Shown here one piece after another: positions 1-6,872 of a stretch of 12,501 nucleotides of DNA. The stretch is from Rhizobiaceae bacterium (lineage in GTDB: Bacteria; Pseudomonadota; Alphaproteobacteria; Rhizobiales; Rhizobiaceae): contig JAJFMR010000047.1 in NCBI GenBank assembly GCA_020696915.1, positions 1 to 12,501 on the forward strand. Reading direction: 5' to 3'. The notes beneath the pieces were generated by a model. That model saw nothing but the letters and a program-made list of their open reading frames with translations. It was not told the DNA's origin and made no database searches. The translations under genes were made by a program, and so were the position numbers. Each line of letters starts with the position of its first letter. Positions within the stretch are counted from its first letter, which is position 1.

Positions 1-219
1 CACGCGCAGCTTGTGCGTATGCGAGGTCTCATCCGGCAGGGCGATGGTGGAGACGAGCTTGGGGTCCTTTGGGTTGCGCACATCGATGATCGACGTGCCG
101 TGCGGCGGCTTCATGTGGCCGATGTAAGCATAACCGTCATGGACAGAGATCTGCCCGCCGCCCGGAATGTCGAGGCGTCCGATCGATGTCATGTTCCTGG
201 CGAGAGGCATGGTCGTCAT
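1..219 (-). CDS. LVIVD-repeat beta-propeller-like protein, 5' part only (runs off the window)
   Basis: Only the first 73 codons are present; the frame is open to base 1. The protein begins MTTMPLARNM and contains a segment of the type HDGYAYIGHMKPPHGTSIID followed by VRNPKDPKLVSTI. This is the strand pattern of LVIVD-repeat proteins (YIGHM..G..IIDVR.P..P), a family of bacterial beta-propeller-like proteins without a settled biochemical role. The start at 219 lies 9 bp after the tctA stop, so it is probably the last known gene of the same leftward operon. An ATG three codons later (210) is an alternative start. No signal peptide is visible in this part. Family assignment is from motif recognition; a role in binding or processing the transported compound is only inferred from the operon. 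Confidence 0.72.
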   Translation of the reverse strand, partial: MTTMPLARNMTSIGRLDIPGGGQISVHDGYAYIGHMKPPHGTSIIDVRNPKDPKLVSTIALPDETSHTHKLRV

Positions 220-228
220 CGGAATTCT

Positions 229-1761
229 CTAGAGGCCGCTCCGGGCCGTGTCGCCGGCGCGTTCCAGCGCCCGCTGTGTCTGCCTCGTCCGCAGCCACGG
301 CAGCAGCAGCGACAGCACCACCAGCACCCAGAGGATGTTGGCCAGCGTCGAGGAGAACAGGATCGTCAGGTCCCCCTGACCAAGACGCAGCGACCGGAGA
401 AGGTATTGCTCGAAAAGCGGCCCGAGCAGTATGCCGATGAGGAGCCCGGTGACATGGTAGCCCGTCCTCAACGCAAGGTACCCGAGCACGGCGAAGATGA
501 GCGCCAGCCACATGTCGAAGATATACTCGCGGTTGGCAAAGGCACCGATGATCGTCAGCGTGATGATCAGCGGCACGATGATGCGCGTCGGCATGTTCAC
601 GACCTTGCTCATGTAACGAGCGAGCGGCAGGATCATCAACAGCATGACGGCGTAGGACATTGTCATGTAGAAAAAGACGCCATAGGCGAGTGCCGGGGTT
701 TCGATGAACAGACGGGGGCCCAACACGATCCCCTGATATTGCAGCACGACCATCATCACCGCGGACGTGGCGCCGCCGGGAACACCAATCGCCATCAGCG
801 GCACGAGCGTGCCCGAGGTGACCCCGTTATTGGCGGATTCGGGTGCGATGATGCCCGGCGGATGGCCGGTGCCATAAAGGTGCGGGGTCTTGGAGAACAT
901 CCGCGACTGCTGGTAGGCGACAAACGAGGCGATCGTCGCGCCGGCGCCCGGCACAATGCCGATCAGCATTCCGAGGAACGCGGTCCAGATGGTCTGCCAC
1001 CAATATTTCAAATTGATACGGAGGCCGTCGATCGTGTCAGCCCAGCGTGGCCGCGCGATGTCGGTCTCGGATTTCGGCACGATCGCCTCGCGTTCGACCA
1101 TGCTGAAGGTCTCGGCGATCGCGAAGAGCCCGATCAGCGCGGCAACGATGGGAACGCCGTCGTAGAGCTCGAGGAAGCCAAAAGTGCCACGCGGCGTGGA
1201 ATAGATGTGGTCGGCTCCGATCAGGCCAAGCATCAGCCCGAAGAAGCCTCCTATCAGGCCTTTCAGAAGATCGTCCGAGGCAATCGCCGCTATGAGGACG
1301 AGGCCAAACACCATGACCACGACCATCTCCACACTGCGGAGATAGAGGCCGAGCGGGGCGAGATAGGGCAGCAGGGCCACCGTCGCCAGGCTGGTGATGA
1401 GCCCGCCGATCGTCGACGCGACGAAGCAGAGGACGAGAGCCTGCTGGCCCTTGCCCTGCAGCGTCATCGGGTAGCCGTCGAACGTCGTCGGGACCGATCC
1501 GCCATCGCCGGGCATGTTGACGAGGATCGCCGGTATGCCACCGCCGAGATGCGACGAAGCGTAGACCGAGGCCATGAAGGCGAGCGCCACGTCGAGATCC
1601 ATGGTCAACGTCAGCGGTAGAAGGATGATCAGGGTGTTCGAGGCACTGAAGCCGGGCAATGCGCCGATAACGATGCCGAACAGCACCGCCGGGACAATGA
1701 CCCAAAGGAGTTGGAAGGAATTGCCGATCAGTTCGACAAAAAGAGCGCCGTCCCAACCCAT
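229..1761 (-). CDS. tctA: TctA-family large membrane subunit of a tripartite tricarboxylate transporter
   Basis: The 510-aa length is usual for TctA, the large multi-spanning subunit that moves the substrate across the inner membrane with a cation gradient. Family signatures are visible: GALPGFSASNTLIILLPLT near residue 35, GIVPGAGATIASFVAYQQS near 270, and APESANNGVTSGTLVPLMA followed by IGVPGGATSAVMM near 310-340. Around a dozen hydrophobic segments alternate with short loops, as expected. The start follows the tctB stop by 3 bp, so the two are translationally coupled. Gene order tctC-tctB-tctA is the standard layout. Family members carry citrate, other tri- and dicarboxylates or aromatic acids; the substrate here cannot be read from the sequence. 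The C-terminus (RTRQTQRALERAGDTARSGL) is a basic cytoplasmic tail. Confidence 0.95.
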   Translation of the reverse strand: MGWDGALFVELIGNSFQLLWVIVPAVLFGIVIGALPGFSASNTLIILLPLTLTMDLDVALAFMASVYASSHLGGGIPAILVNMPGDGGSVPTTFDGYPMTLQGKGQQALVLCFVASTIGGLITSLATVALLPYLAPLGLYLRSVEMVVVMVFGLVLIAAIASDDLLKGLIGGFFGLMLGLIGADHIYSTPRGTFGFLELYDGVPIVAALIGLFAIAETFSMVEREAIVPKSETDIARPRWADTIDGLRINLKYWWQTIWTAFLGMLIGIVPGAGATIASFVAYQQSRMFSKTPHLYGTGHPPGIIAPESANNGVTSGTLVPLMAIGVPGGATSAVMMVVLQYQGIVLGPRLFIETPALAYGVFFYMTMSYAVMLLMILPLARYMSKVVNMPTRIIVPLIITLTIIGAFANREYIFDMWLALIFAVLGYLALRTGYHVTGLLIGILLGPLFEQYLLRSLRLGQGDLTILFSSTLANILWVLVVLSLLLPWLRTRQTQRALERAGDTARSGL

Positions 1762-1764
1762 CGC

Positions 1765-2325
1765 TTACGCTCCTGCGCCGGTCAGCCAGGCAATGACATA
1801 TTCGACCGGGCCTCGGGGAAGACGCAACTGAAGGAAGACGATGAAGAGCAGATAAACGGTCGCGGTGGTTCCGAGCGACACCCCGATCAAGCTCCTCCAG
1901 TCGCGCTCGCCAAGCGCCCACATCGACGCGAACATGGCGGCGAAGAGGCCGATGGCGACGCCGACCCAGGATAGCGTCACGATGAACAGGGCCGTGATCA
2001 CCACCAATGCGATCCGCTGTTTCTGCGGCGAGGTCATTTCGAAGAGACCGCCGAAACCGAGCGTCGTCTCGCGGCGGGCGATGCGAAGCCCGATCCGGAC
2101 CAGTTGCACGGCGACAAGCGCGTAGAGCAGCAGGCCGACAACGACCCCGTTCGCCTTGGCTTCCCAGGTCAGACTGGCGGTGCCAATCAGGTAGTAGGTG
2201 GTGAAGGCCACCGCCAGTCCGGGGATGATGAGGTCGGCGCCTACCGCCGGCCTCTCGCTTTCTAGCCGCGGCTGATCGGCCGGGGAGTTCAGATTGTTCT
2301 CGGCCACGCCCGCGGTTCCTTCCAT
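1765..2325 (-). CDS. tctB: TctB-family small membrane subunit of a tripartite tricarboxylate transporter
   Basis: A 186-aa protein with an approximately 30-residue hydrophilic N-terminus followed by four hydrophobic segments (about residues 30-50, 60-80, 105-140 as one long or two short spans, and 150-170). This matches TctB, the small, poorly conserved subunit paired with TctA. The identification rests on size, membrane pattern and position between tctC and tctA more than on a strong motif. The ATG at 2325 has no clear Shine-Dalgarno; an in-frame GTG at about 2307, preceded by GGAA-rich sequence, is a possible shorter start. It lies 28 bp after the tctC stop and 3 bp before tctA. Confidence 0.88.
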   Translation of the reverse strand: MEGTAGVAENNLNSPADQPRLESERPAVGADLIIPGLAVAFTTYYLIGTASLTWEAKANGVVVGLLLYALVAVQLVRIGLRIARRETTLGFGGLFEMTSPQKQRIALVVITALFIVTLSWVGVAIGLFAAMFASMWALGERDWRSLIGVSLGTTATVYLLFIVFLQLRLPRGPVEYVIAWLTGAGA

Positions 2326-2353
2326 ATCGGCACGATTGCTGGAACGTCGGCAA

Positions 2354-3370
2354 TCAACCCTTCTCGGCGCTCAGGATTTCCGCGTAGCGCTGCGCGAACT
2401 CGACCATGGACAGCGCGTACTCGGTGCAGGTCTCGCGGTCGCCGTACTTGATGACCTCAACGGGAGCGCCGGTCTTCTCATAGGCTTCCAGGAACTTCGG
2501 ATCCTCGAACACCTGCTTGGACGTGTCGACAAGTTTCTGAAACTTGTCCGGATTCTCGTCCGCCCAGTTGGTGTGGACGGCCCACGAGCGCGAAGAATAG
2601 AGATCCGGAATGGTCGTGCCGAACACTTCGTTGACCGGTGGAGCATTGTTGGTCTGCTCAGCAAAGATGTTTTCCTTGTTGAAGACCGTGAGCACTCTGA
2701 ACTGGTCGCCAAGCTGCAGGATGCCGGCGATCGGCAGGGTGCCGATATCCGCCTCGCCGTTCAGCACCGCCACCTGAGTGGGGTTGCCGCCCTGATAGGG
2801 AACGAGGTTGAAGGTGCCCCCGGTCTGCTCGCCGAGCGCCAGGATGCCGATCGAGGCCGGATGCGGGATGCGGCTGACGGCGACGTTGAGGGCCCGCTGC
2901 TTGGCCGCGTCGACCACCTGCTGGATGTCCTGGAACTCCGAATCCTTGCGCACGAAGACGCAGGAATCGTCCACGTCGGTGCGGCAGAAATAGATGTAGT
3001 CTTCCGGAAACTTGTAGTCGGGCTTCTGGGTCGCATACATGATCATCTCCGGACCCATATTGCCGAAGAGCAGGTTGTGGCCATTGTGCTCCCGCTGCTT
3101 GACGAAGACCTCGTAGCCGATCTGCCCGGCGGCGCCTGGGAAGAACTCGTATTCGAAGGGCTGCCCGAGAAGCTGCGACCAGGCCGCGTCGAAAGCGCGG
3201 GCAATACGTTCAGCGCCGCCACCCTGCCGGGTTGGAATGACCACGCGGAAGGTCTCTGACGGATAGGCGTCCTGCGAGCGGACGAGAGATGGCATGGCGA
3301 TCGTGCCGGCGCCGGCCATGGCGCCCCCCAGGAATGTGCGGCGGGAAACGGCGCGAATTCGGTTGTTCAT
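2354..3370 (-). CDS. tctC: TctC/Bug-family periplasmic solute-binding protein with twin-arginine signal
   Basis: This 338-aa protein is the periplasmic receptor that delivers the solute to TctAB. Residues 1-33 form an export signal with a twin-arginine motif (SRRTFLGG at 9-16), a hydrophobic stretch and a predicted cleavage near SQDA. The mature part starts with FRVVIPTRQGGGAERIARAF, the usual beta-strand plus ligand loop of Bug proteins, and has the mid-protein strand-loop PYQGGNPTQVAVLNGEAD typical of the family. A good ribosome site (AGGGAGA, 6-8 bases upstream) supports the ATG at 3370. A 62-bp gap separates it from the upstream hydrolase gene and holds a small hairpin right after that stop. 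Bug proteins bind carboxylates, often with two water-bridged carboxylate contacts; the ligand here is unknown. Confidence 0.93.
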   Translation of the reverse strand: MNNRIRAVSRRTFLGGAMAGAGTIAMPSLVRSQDAYPSETFRVVIPTRQGGGAERIARAFDAAWSQLLGQPFEYEFFPGAAGQIGYEVFVKQREHNGHNLLFGNMGPEMIMYATQKPDYKFPEDYIYFCRTDVDDSCVFVRKDSEFQDIQQVVDAAKQRALNVAVSRIPHPASIGILALGEQTGGTFNLVPYQGGNPTQVAVLNGEADIGTLPIAGILQLGDQFRVLTVFNKENIFAEQTNNAPPVNEVFGTTIPDLYSSRSWAVHTNWADENPDKFQKLVDTSKQVFEDPKFLEAYEKTGAPVEVIKYGDRETCTEYALSMVEFAQRYAEILSAEKG

Positions 3371-3417
3371 GGTCTTCTCCCTGGTGTTTACGGTTCAGTT
3401 TGCTTTGGCGCTTGCGG

Positions 3418-3430
3418 CCGGTCTGACCGG
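3418..3430 (-). repeat. Small perfect hairpin between the hydrolase stop and tctC
   Basis: CCGGT and ACCGG arms flank a 3-base loop two bases after the hydrolase stop codon (3435-3433). There is no T-run after it on the minus strand, so it is not a full intrinsic terminator. It could slow mRNA decay or reduce read-through between the two genes. A 5-bp stem can occur by chance in DNA this GC-rich. Confidence 0.25.
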
Positions 3431-3432
3431 AG

Positions 3433-4362
3433 TCAGCCGCGGTAGATCGGCTCGGGCTGCGAGAAAAATGCCAGCAGGATATGATAGGGGATGGCGTAGT
3501 TGATCTGCTGGAAACTGGCGTGCGAGATGCCCGGCATAACGGCGAATTGCTTGTCCGGATTGGCCAGCTTCTTGAAAAATTCCATGAGGTCGTCGAAGCT
3601 GGCGATACCGTCATACTGGCCGCGCAGAATCAGCGTCGGCGCACTGATCCCGGCCGGATCGACGATCGGCAGGTTCTCGCACATATCCACATAAGTACCG
3701 GTCGGAACGGAATCGTCCAGGGCGAGGATCGCGTCGGCAAACGCCTCGATGGTGGCATGCTCCGCGGTTCCCGGATGGTCCCTGTTAAATATCGAATGGA
3801 CGAAGGCGCGATCGATCGGGCGCCGGTTCATCGCTCGGAACTGATCGAGCTTCTTCGCTCGCTCCGCCAACGTCGGGCTGCCCTCGCCCGTCCACACGAA
3901 GGCATCGAGCGCCAGACGCGCGACCCGCTCTGGATGGCGCATGGCGAAGATCGCGGCGCGAAGCGCCCCGGACGAGATCCCGTAGACCAGGAGAGGACCG
4001 CATCCGGTCGTCTTCTGGATATAGGCGCTCGCCTCGGCGACGTCGTCGGCGCCATTCGACAGGTCGCTGTTGATGTCGCGCGACTTGTCGGAGCGGCCAT
4101 AACCTTCCATGTCGACCGACCAGGTGTCATACCCGCGCCGGGCGAACCAATCCATGACGGAGGAATCCGTCCGGCCCGGCACCTGCAGATCGAACGTCGG
4201 CTGGCCCGCCATGGACGACCCATGCACGAACAGGATCGTGCCCTTGCTGCCGGCGGGCGCCTCCGCAGTCTTCTGCCACAAGAACAGCTTCACGCCGTTC
4301 TTGTCTGTCCAATGTTCGGTGCCGGTGACCGGCGCATCTGCTGAGCCTTGATGAACCGTCAT
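3433..4362 (-). CDS. Alpha/beta-hydrolase fold enzyme (esterase/lipase-like), 309 aa
   Basis: All canonical elements are present: oxyanion-hole VHGSSMAG (46-53), nucleophile elbow G-I-S-S-G with Ser130, acid Asp251 in LRGQYDG, and His281 in PGISHASF. There is no signal peptide, so it is likely cytoplasmic. The ATG at 4362 is chosen over the upstream ATG at 4521 because AGGAG lies 8 bases before it and the family alignment begins soon after; the longer form would also overlap the end of the upstream FAH gene. An active triad suggests cleavage of an ester, lactone or C-C bond in the compound imported by the adjacent TctABC. The cap region (about 155-220) has no motif I can assign to a specific substrate. 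The gene lies 151 bp downstream of the FAH gene and 62 bp upstream of tctC. Confidence 0.9.
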   Translation of the reverse strand: MTVHQGSADAPVTGTEHWTDKNGVKLFLWQKTAEAPAGSKGTILFVHGSSMAGQPTFDLQVPGRTDSSVMDWFARRGYDTWSVDMEGYGRSDKSRDINSDLSNGADDVAEASAYIQKTTGCGPLLVYGISSGALRAAIFAMRHPERVARLALDAFVWTGEGSPTLAERAKKLDQFRAMNRRPIDRAFVHSIFNRDHPGTAEHATIEAFADAILALDDSVPTGTYVDMCENLPIVDPAGISAPTLILRGQYDGIASFDDLMEFFKKLANPDKQFAVMPGISHASFQQINYAIPYHILLAFFSQPEPIYRG

Positions 4363-4454
4363 GAAGTCGTCTCCTGTTGGCAAGGGGGGTGCTCCCGAAG
4401 GCGACCCCGGCCCGTGCATACCCGCGCGCTCACACTCGCGGTGGGCGCGCCAAC

Positions 4455-4487
4455 TCAACAATAAGCATTGCCTCGCGGCAGTGTTGA
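4455..4487. repeat. Inverted repeat with nested hairpin in the FAH-hydrolase gap
   Basis: Outer arms TCAACA (4455-4460) and TGTTGA (4482-4487) enclose inner arms TGCC (4469-4472) and GGCA (4477-4480) with a 4-base loop. It sits in the 151-bp gap between the FAH stop and the hydrolase start, the largest gap in the left operon. It has no T-run, so termination is unlikely. It could be a processing or stability element, or an operator for an internal promoter. The arms are short and chance occurrence is possible. Confidence 0.3.
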
Positions 4488-4513
4488 TAACCCGCGATTC
4501 AACCGCGGTCGGA

Positions 4514-5422
4514 TCAGCCAACGGGATTTGTCAGCGATCCGAGAGGATCAATCGTCACCGAGACCGTGTCTCCCTTCTTCAAGAATTTCGGCGGGTTGAA
4601 GCCGACGCCGACGCCGACCGGAGTGCCGGTGGCGATCAGGTCGCCCGGCTCGAGCGTTATGCCTTGCGAGAGCGTCTCTATCAGTGTCGGGATGTCGAAG
4701 ATCAAATCGGCGACTTTGGCGTCCTGGCGCACCTCGTCATTGACGCGAGTGACGAGATGCATCGCCCCGATATCGTCGATTTCGTCGGGGGTGACGATGG
4801 TCGGACCCATGGGGCAGAATCCGTCGATCGACTTGCCGAGGAGCCACTGGTGGTGGCGCCGCTGCAGCGTGCGTGCGGTCACGTCGTTGATGATCGTGAA
4901 GCCGTAGACATGGGCGTAGGCCTCGGCCCTGGTGATGCCGCGGCCGCCTTTGCCGATGACGACGGTCAACTCACCCTCGTAGTCGACCGAGTCGGTCGGA
5001 TCCAGATGCCGCGGGATGATCTCGCCCGGGCCGATCACGGTCGAGGGCGCCTTGGTGAAGAAGATCGGATGCTCCGGCAGGCCCGTACCGTCCCCGCTAC
5101 CAGACGAGGAGTCGAAGCCGCTCGAATGAAATTCTGCGGCATGTTCGGAATAGTTCTTGCCGACGCAGAAAATGTTGCGCGCGGGGCGCGGCACCGGCGC
5201 GACGATCCGCAATTCCTCGACGTCCATCCGGGCCTTGCCGCCGTCCAGCGCCGCCTTGGCGCGTCGGATTCCGCCCTCGCCGAGACGGACGAAGGCGAGC
5301 ATGTCGTCCGGGAGGGACGGGTCGGCTTCGCCGAGGTCCACCACCTCGCGCCCGTCCCGGCTTAAGGCGCCGATTCGGTGCGCGGCGTCGGCGCCGTTCT
5401 TGGTGAATGTGACCAGTCGCAT
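4514..5422 (-). CDS. Fumarylacetoacetate hydrolase (FAH) family protein, 302 aa
   Basis: FAH-fold enzymes cleave or isomerise 2-oxo/2,4-dioxo acids using a divalent metal. Conserved features are seen in order: GKNYSEHAAE (88-97), the metal ligands Glu149, Glu151 (VDYEGELTVVIG) and Asp180 (FTIINDVTAR), the Lys197 motif GKSIDGFCPMGP, and TGTPVGVG (265-272). The length of about 300 aa, with an N-terminal extension domain (1-75), fits the acylpyruvate/HpaG/FAHD1-like group rather than the about 420-aa mammalian FAH type. It is the first gene of the leftward operon and is divergent from the GntR gene. The ATG at 5422 has no evident Shine-Dalgarno, but the MRLVTFTKNG start fits the family. The exact reaction (hydrolase, isomerase or decarboxylase) cannot be decided from sequence. 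Confidence 0.93.
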   Translation of the reverse strand: MRLVTFTKNGADAAHRIGALSRDGREVVDLGEADPSLPDDMLAFVRLGEGGIRRAKAALDGGKARMDVEELRIVAPVPRPARNIFCVGKNYSEHAAEFHSSGFDSSSGSGDGTGLPEHPIFFTKAPSTVIGPGEIIPRHLDPTDSVDYEGELTVVIGKGGRGITRAEAYAHVYGFTIINDVTARTLQRRHHQWLLGKSIDGFCPMGPTIVTPDEIDDIGAMHLVTRVNDEVRQDAKVADLIFDIPTLIETLSQGITLEPGDLIATGTPVGVGVGFNPPKFLKKGDTVSVTIDPLGSLTNPVG

Positions 5423-5429
5423 GACGATT

Positions 5430-5461
5430 ATTGGACCAATTCAAGGTATTGGCCATATTGG
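5430..5461. promoter_or_regulatory. Probable GntR operator cluster at the FAH operon start
   Basis: The perfect palindrome ATTGGaCCAAT lies at 5430-5440, with further ATTGG half-sites at 5448-5452 and 5457-5461 and a TGGCCA palindrome at 5450-5455. The cluster lies between the predicted transcription start (near 5464) and the FAH ATG, a position suited to repression. FadR/FCD regulators typically bind short TGGT/ACCA-like palindromes of this kind. Binding by the adjacent regulator is inferred. Confidence 0.6.
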
Positions 5462-5470
5462 CTTACCGGC

Positions 5471-5500
5471 TATTAAGCTAACCCTCCTTGATTTTGTCAA
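5471..5500 (-). promoter_or_regulatory. Predicted sigma-70 promoter of the FAH-hydrolase-tctCBA operon
   Basis: On the minus strand a consensus -35 TTGACA (5500-5495) is followed after 18 bp by TTAATA (5476-5471). Transcription would start near 5464, giving an approximately 42-nt leader that contains the ATTGG repeats. The -35 overlaps that of the divergent regulator promoter. Confidence 0.55.
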
Positions 5501-5516
5501 GCGACGCCGGTAGAAC
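5488..5516 (+). promoter_or_regulatory. Predicted sigma-70 promoter of the GntR regulator gene
   Basis: TTGATT (5488-5493) and TAGAAC (5511-5516) are separated by 17 bp. The start would be near 5523, just before two CCAAT half-sites. The -35 shares bases with the minus-strand -35, forming the symmetric TTGA-ttttg-TCAA at 5488-5500. Confidence 0.4.
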
Positions 5517-5524
5517 ACGCTCAA

Positions 5525-5539
5525 CCAATGAGGACCAAT
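5525..5539. promoter_or_regulatory. CCAAT half-sites at the regulator start, likely autoregulation
   Basis: CCAAT occurs at 5525-5529 and 5535-5539, spaced 10 bp (one helical turn), between the predicted start of transcription and the GTG codon. These are the inverse of the ATTGG half-sites on the other side of the divergent promoters, which suggests the regulator represses its own gene as well as the operon. Confidence 0.45.
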
Positions 5540-5544
5540 AACTC

Positions 5545-6234
5545 GTGCCGCAGATCGACATCGGCGCCCACCTGCGATCGTTGCTCGCGGGCGCCGCGGA
5601 GCATGAGCGCCTGCCGCCCGAGCGGCATCTCGCGACGCAGTTCGGCGTGAGCCGCGCAGCCGTCCGCCGTGCCCTTGGCGCACTCGAAGCGGAAGGATCC
5701 GTGCGCCGCCACGTCGGCCAGGGCACCTTCGTCCTGCCGCGGGGACCTGCACCCGAATCCGAGCCAACCTCCTTCATCGCCGTGACCAATCCCTCCGAGG
5801 TGATGGAAGTGCGCGTGGCCCTCGAGCCTCGCATTGCGGCGCTCGCGGCGATGCGCGCCTCGGCCCGAGACGTCGCCGACATGGAGCGCATCCTGGCGAA
5901 GAGCCGCGAGGCTCCCGGCCGCGAGACGTTCGAGGAGTGGGACAGCGCCCTGCACGAGGCGATCGCCCGGTCCTGCCGAAACTCACTGCTGGTCACCCTG
6001 TTCGGCTACGTGAACGCCGTGCGCGGCGAGGCCCTCTGGGGCCAGCTCAAGAAGAAGTCTCTGACCCGGGAACGTCAGAACGATTATTGCACCGACCACG
6101 AAGCGGTCGTCGTCGCCATCCGGGATCGCGACATGGCAGCGGCCGAGCGCGCCATGCGAACGCATGTTGAGCGGGTACAGCGGCACATCCTGGCGACGCT
6201 CGTCGGCACCGCCGATGACGGTCGGGTGCCGTGA
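5545..6234 (+). CDS. GntR-family transcriptional regulator, FadR/FCD subfamily, 229 aa
   Basis: The N-terminal winged helix-turn-helix spans about residues 5-66, with the hallmark LPPERHLATQFGVSRAAVRR and the wing EGSVRRHVGQGTFV. The C-terminal all-helical FCD domain (about 85-220) carries the metal-site pattern Asp133, His137 (WDSALHEAI), His185 (DHEAVVVAI) and His207 (RTHVERV), so it probably binds a carboxylate through a divalent metal. The GTG at 5545 is used because an in-frame TAA ends at 5541; GAGGA lies about 10 bases upstream. The gene is divergent from the FAH-Tct operon and very probably controls it and itself, with a metabolite of the imported compound as effector. Regulation is inferred from position and operators; the family call is firm. 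Confidence 0.93.
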   Translation: MPQIDIGAHLRSLLAGAAEHERLPPERHLATQFGVSRAAVRRALGALEAEGSVRRHVGQGTFVLPRGPAPESEPTSFIAVTNPSEVMEVRVALEPRIAALAAMRASARDVADMERILAKSREAPGRETFEEWDSALHEAIARSCRNSLLVTLFGYVNAVRGEALWGQLKKKSLTRERQNDYCTDHEAVVVAIRDRDMAAAERAMRTHVERVQRHILATLVGTADDGRVP

Positions 6235-6467
6235 GCTTCGCCTTCCGCGGCGGCCTCCCGGCTTTGTTCGTTCTTCCTTCGGGCATTTTCGGCATGACGA
6301 TCTGAGGGTCCGTTCCTTCGCCAGGCCCGGGAAGTGACAGCACTCCGTAGCCATTATTTCCCCTCGGATGGATTGTTGTCGTGACACGGTTGGTATTCTG
6401 TGCTCGTCCGGCGGTCACGCCACGCGACGCCAACAGTGGCGAAACTCGAAGAGCGGGAGGATCCGCA
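6235..6467. other. Gap between the regulator and the small exported protein
   Basis: The 233 bases hold no convincing gene. A poor promoter candidate for the next gene (TTGTTG at 6373-6378, TATTCT at 6394-6399) has only 15-bp spacing. No clear intrinsic terminator for the regulator gene is seen. Confidence 0.4.
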
Positions 6468-6815
6468 ATGATCAGATCGACCGGATTGCCGTCGCTGCTG
6501 GTGGCCGGAGCCGTTGCCTTCGCGATGCCGGCATTGGCGGCAGGCGACTATCCCACCGCCGCGGTCGCCGACTACGTCTTCGGCTGCATGCAGGCCAATG
6601 GTCAGACCCGAGAGGCCCTGGAGCGATGCTCCTGCTCGATCGACGTGGTCGCGTCGATTCTCCCTTACGAAGATTACGAGAGGGCCGAGACCTTTCGTCG
6701 CATGGGCCAGATGCTCGGCGAGCGCAGCGCCCTTTTTCGCGAAACCGCCCCGGCTAGAACGGCCGGTGCAGCACTGAGGCGCGCCCAGGCGGAAGCCGAC
6801 ATACGCTGCTTCTGA
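6468..6815 (+). CDS. Small exported four-cysteine protein, 115 aa, possibly quinoprotein-associated
   Basis: A strong ribosome site (GGGAGG, 7 bases upstream) fixes the ATG at 6468 rather than an upstream in-frame GTG. Residues 1-24 are a classical signal peptide ending in PALA before AGDYP. The mature part, about 91 aa, has four cysteines (40, 54, 56, 114), with a C-S-C pair, and is otherwise helical and rich in Arg/Glu. The pattern suggests two disulfides or a small metal or heme-independent cysteine site in the periplasm. It is convergent with the SoxYZ-like gene, 57 bp away. I believe similar proteins occur beside PQQ-dehydrogenase accessory genes, but I cannot confirm this from the sequence. 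The function is unknown. Confidence 0.82.
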   Translation: MIRSTGLPSLLVAGAVAFAMPALAAGDYPTAAVADYVFGCMQANGQTREALERCSCSIDVVASILPYEDYERAETFRRMGQMLGERSALFRETAPARTAGAALRRAQAEADIRCF

Positions 6816-6872
6816 CTACAGCGTCGTCTGCCGCCGTCCGTTGGGAATCGCGCTCCCCGGTCCGACCCTGGT

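Noticed and set aside
13..1620. 535-aa plus-strand open frame opposite tctA
   Set aside because: Composition is dominated by Arg, His, Asp and Gln with no fold-like pattern; it is antisense to a clear membrane protein gene and arises from GC-rich codon bias.
1037..2353. 438-aa minus-strand open frame across tctA and tctB
   Set aside because: It is a shifted frame of both Tct genes, arginine-rich, with no recognisable domain.
3418..3430. Hairpin after the hydrolase stop as an intrinsic terminator
   Set aside because: No T-run follows and tctC starts soon after with a good ribosome site; kept only as a small repeat.
4363..4521. N-terminal extension of the alpha/beta hydrolase to the ATG at 4521
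   Set aside because: It would overlap the FAH stop, lacks a ribosome site and adds 53 residues with no family counterpart; the ATG at 4362 has a clear AGGAG.
5983..6387. Minus-strand frame whose internal ATG (about 6354) follows GAGGGG and starts MATECCHFPG with a later CRKC
   Set aside because: The ribosome-like site and cysteines are suggestive, but most of the frame is antisense to the regulator's FCD domain and turns into low-information Arg/Gly sequence; not supported as a gene.
6816..6872. Bidirectional terminator between the convergent small protein and SoxYZ-like gene
   Set aside because: Only a GGGA/TCCC stem of 4 bp is visible with no T-run on either strand.
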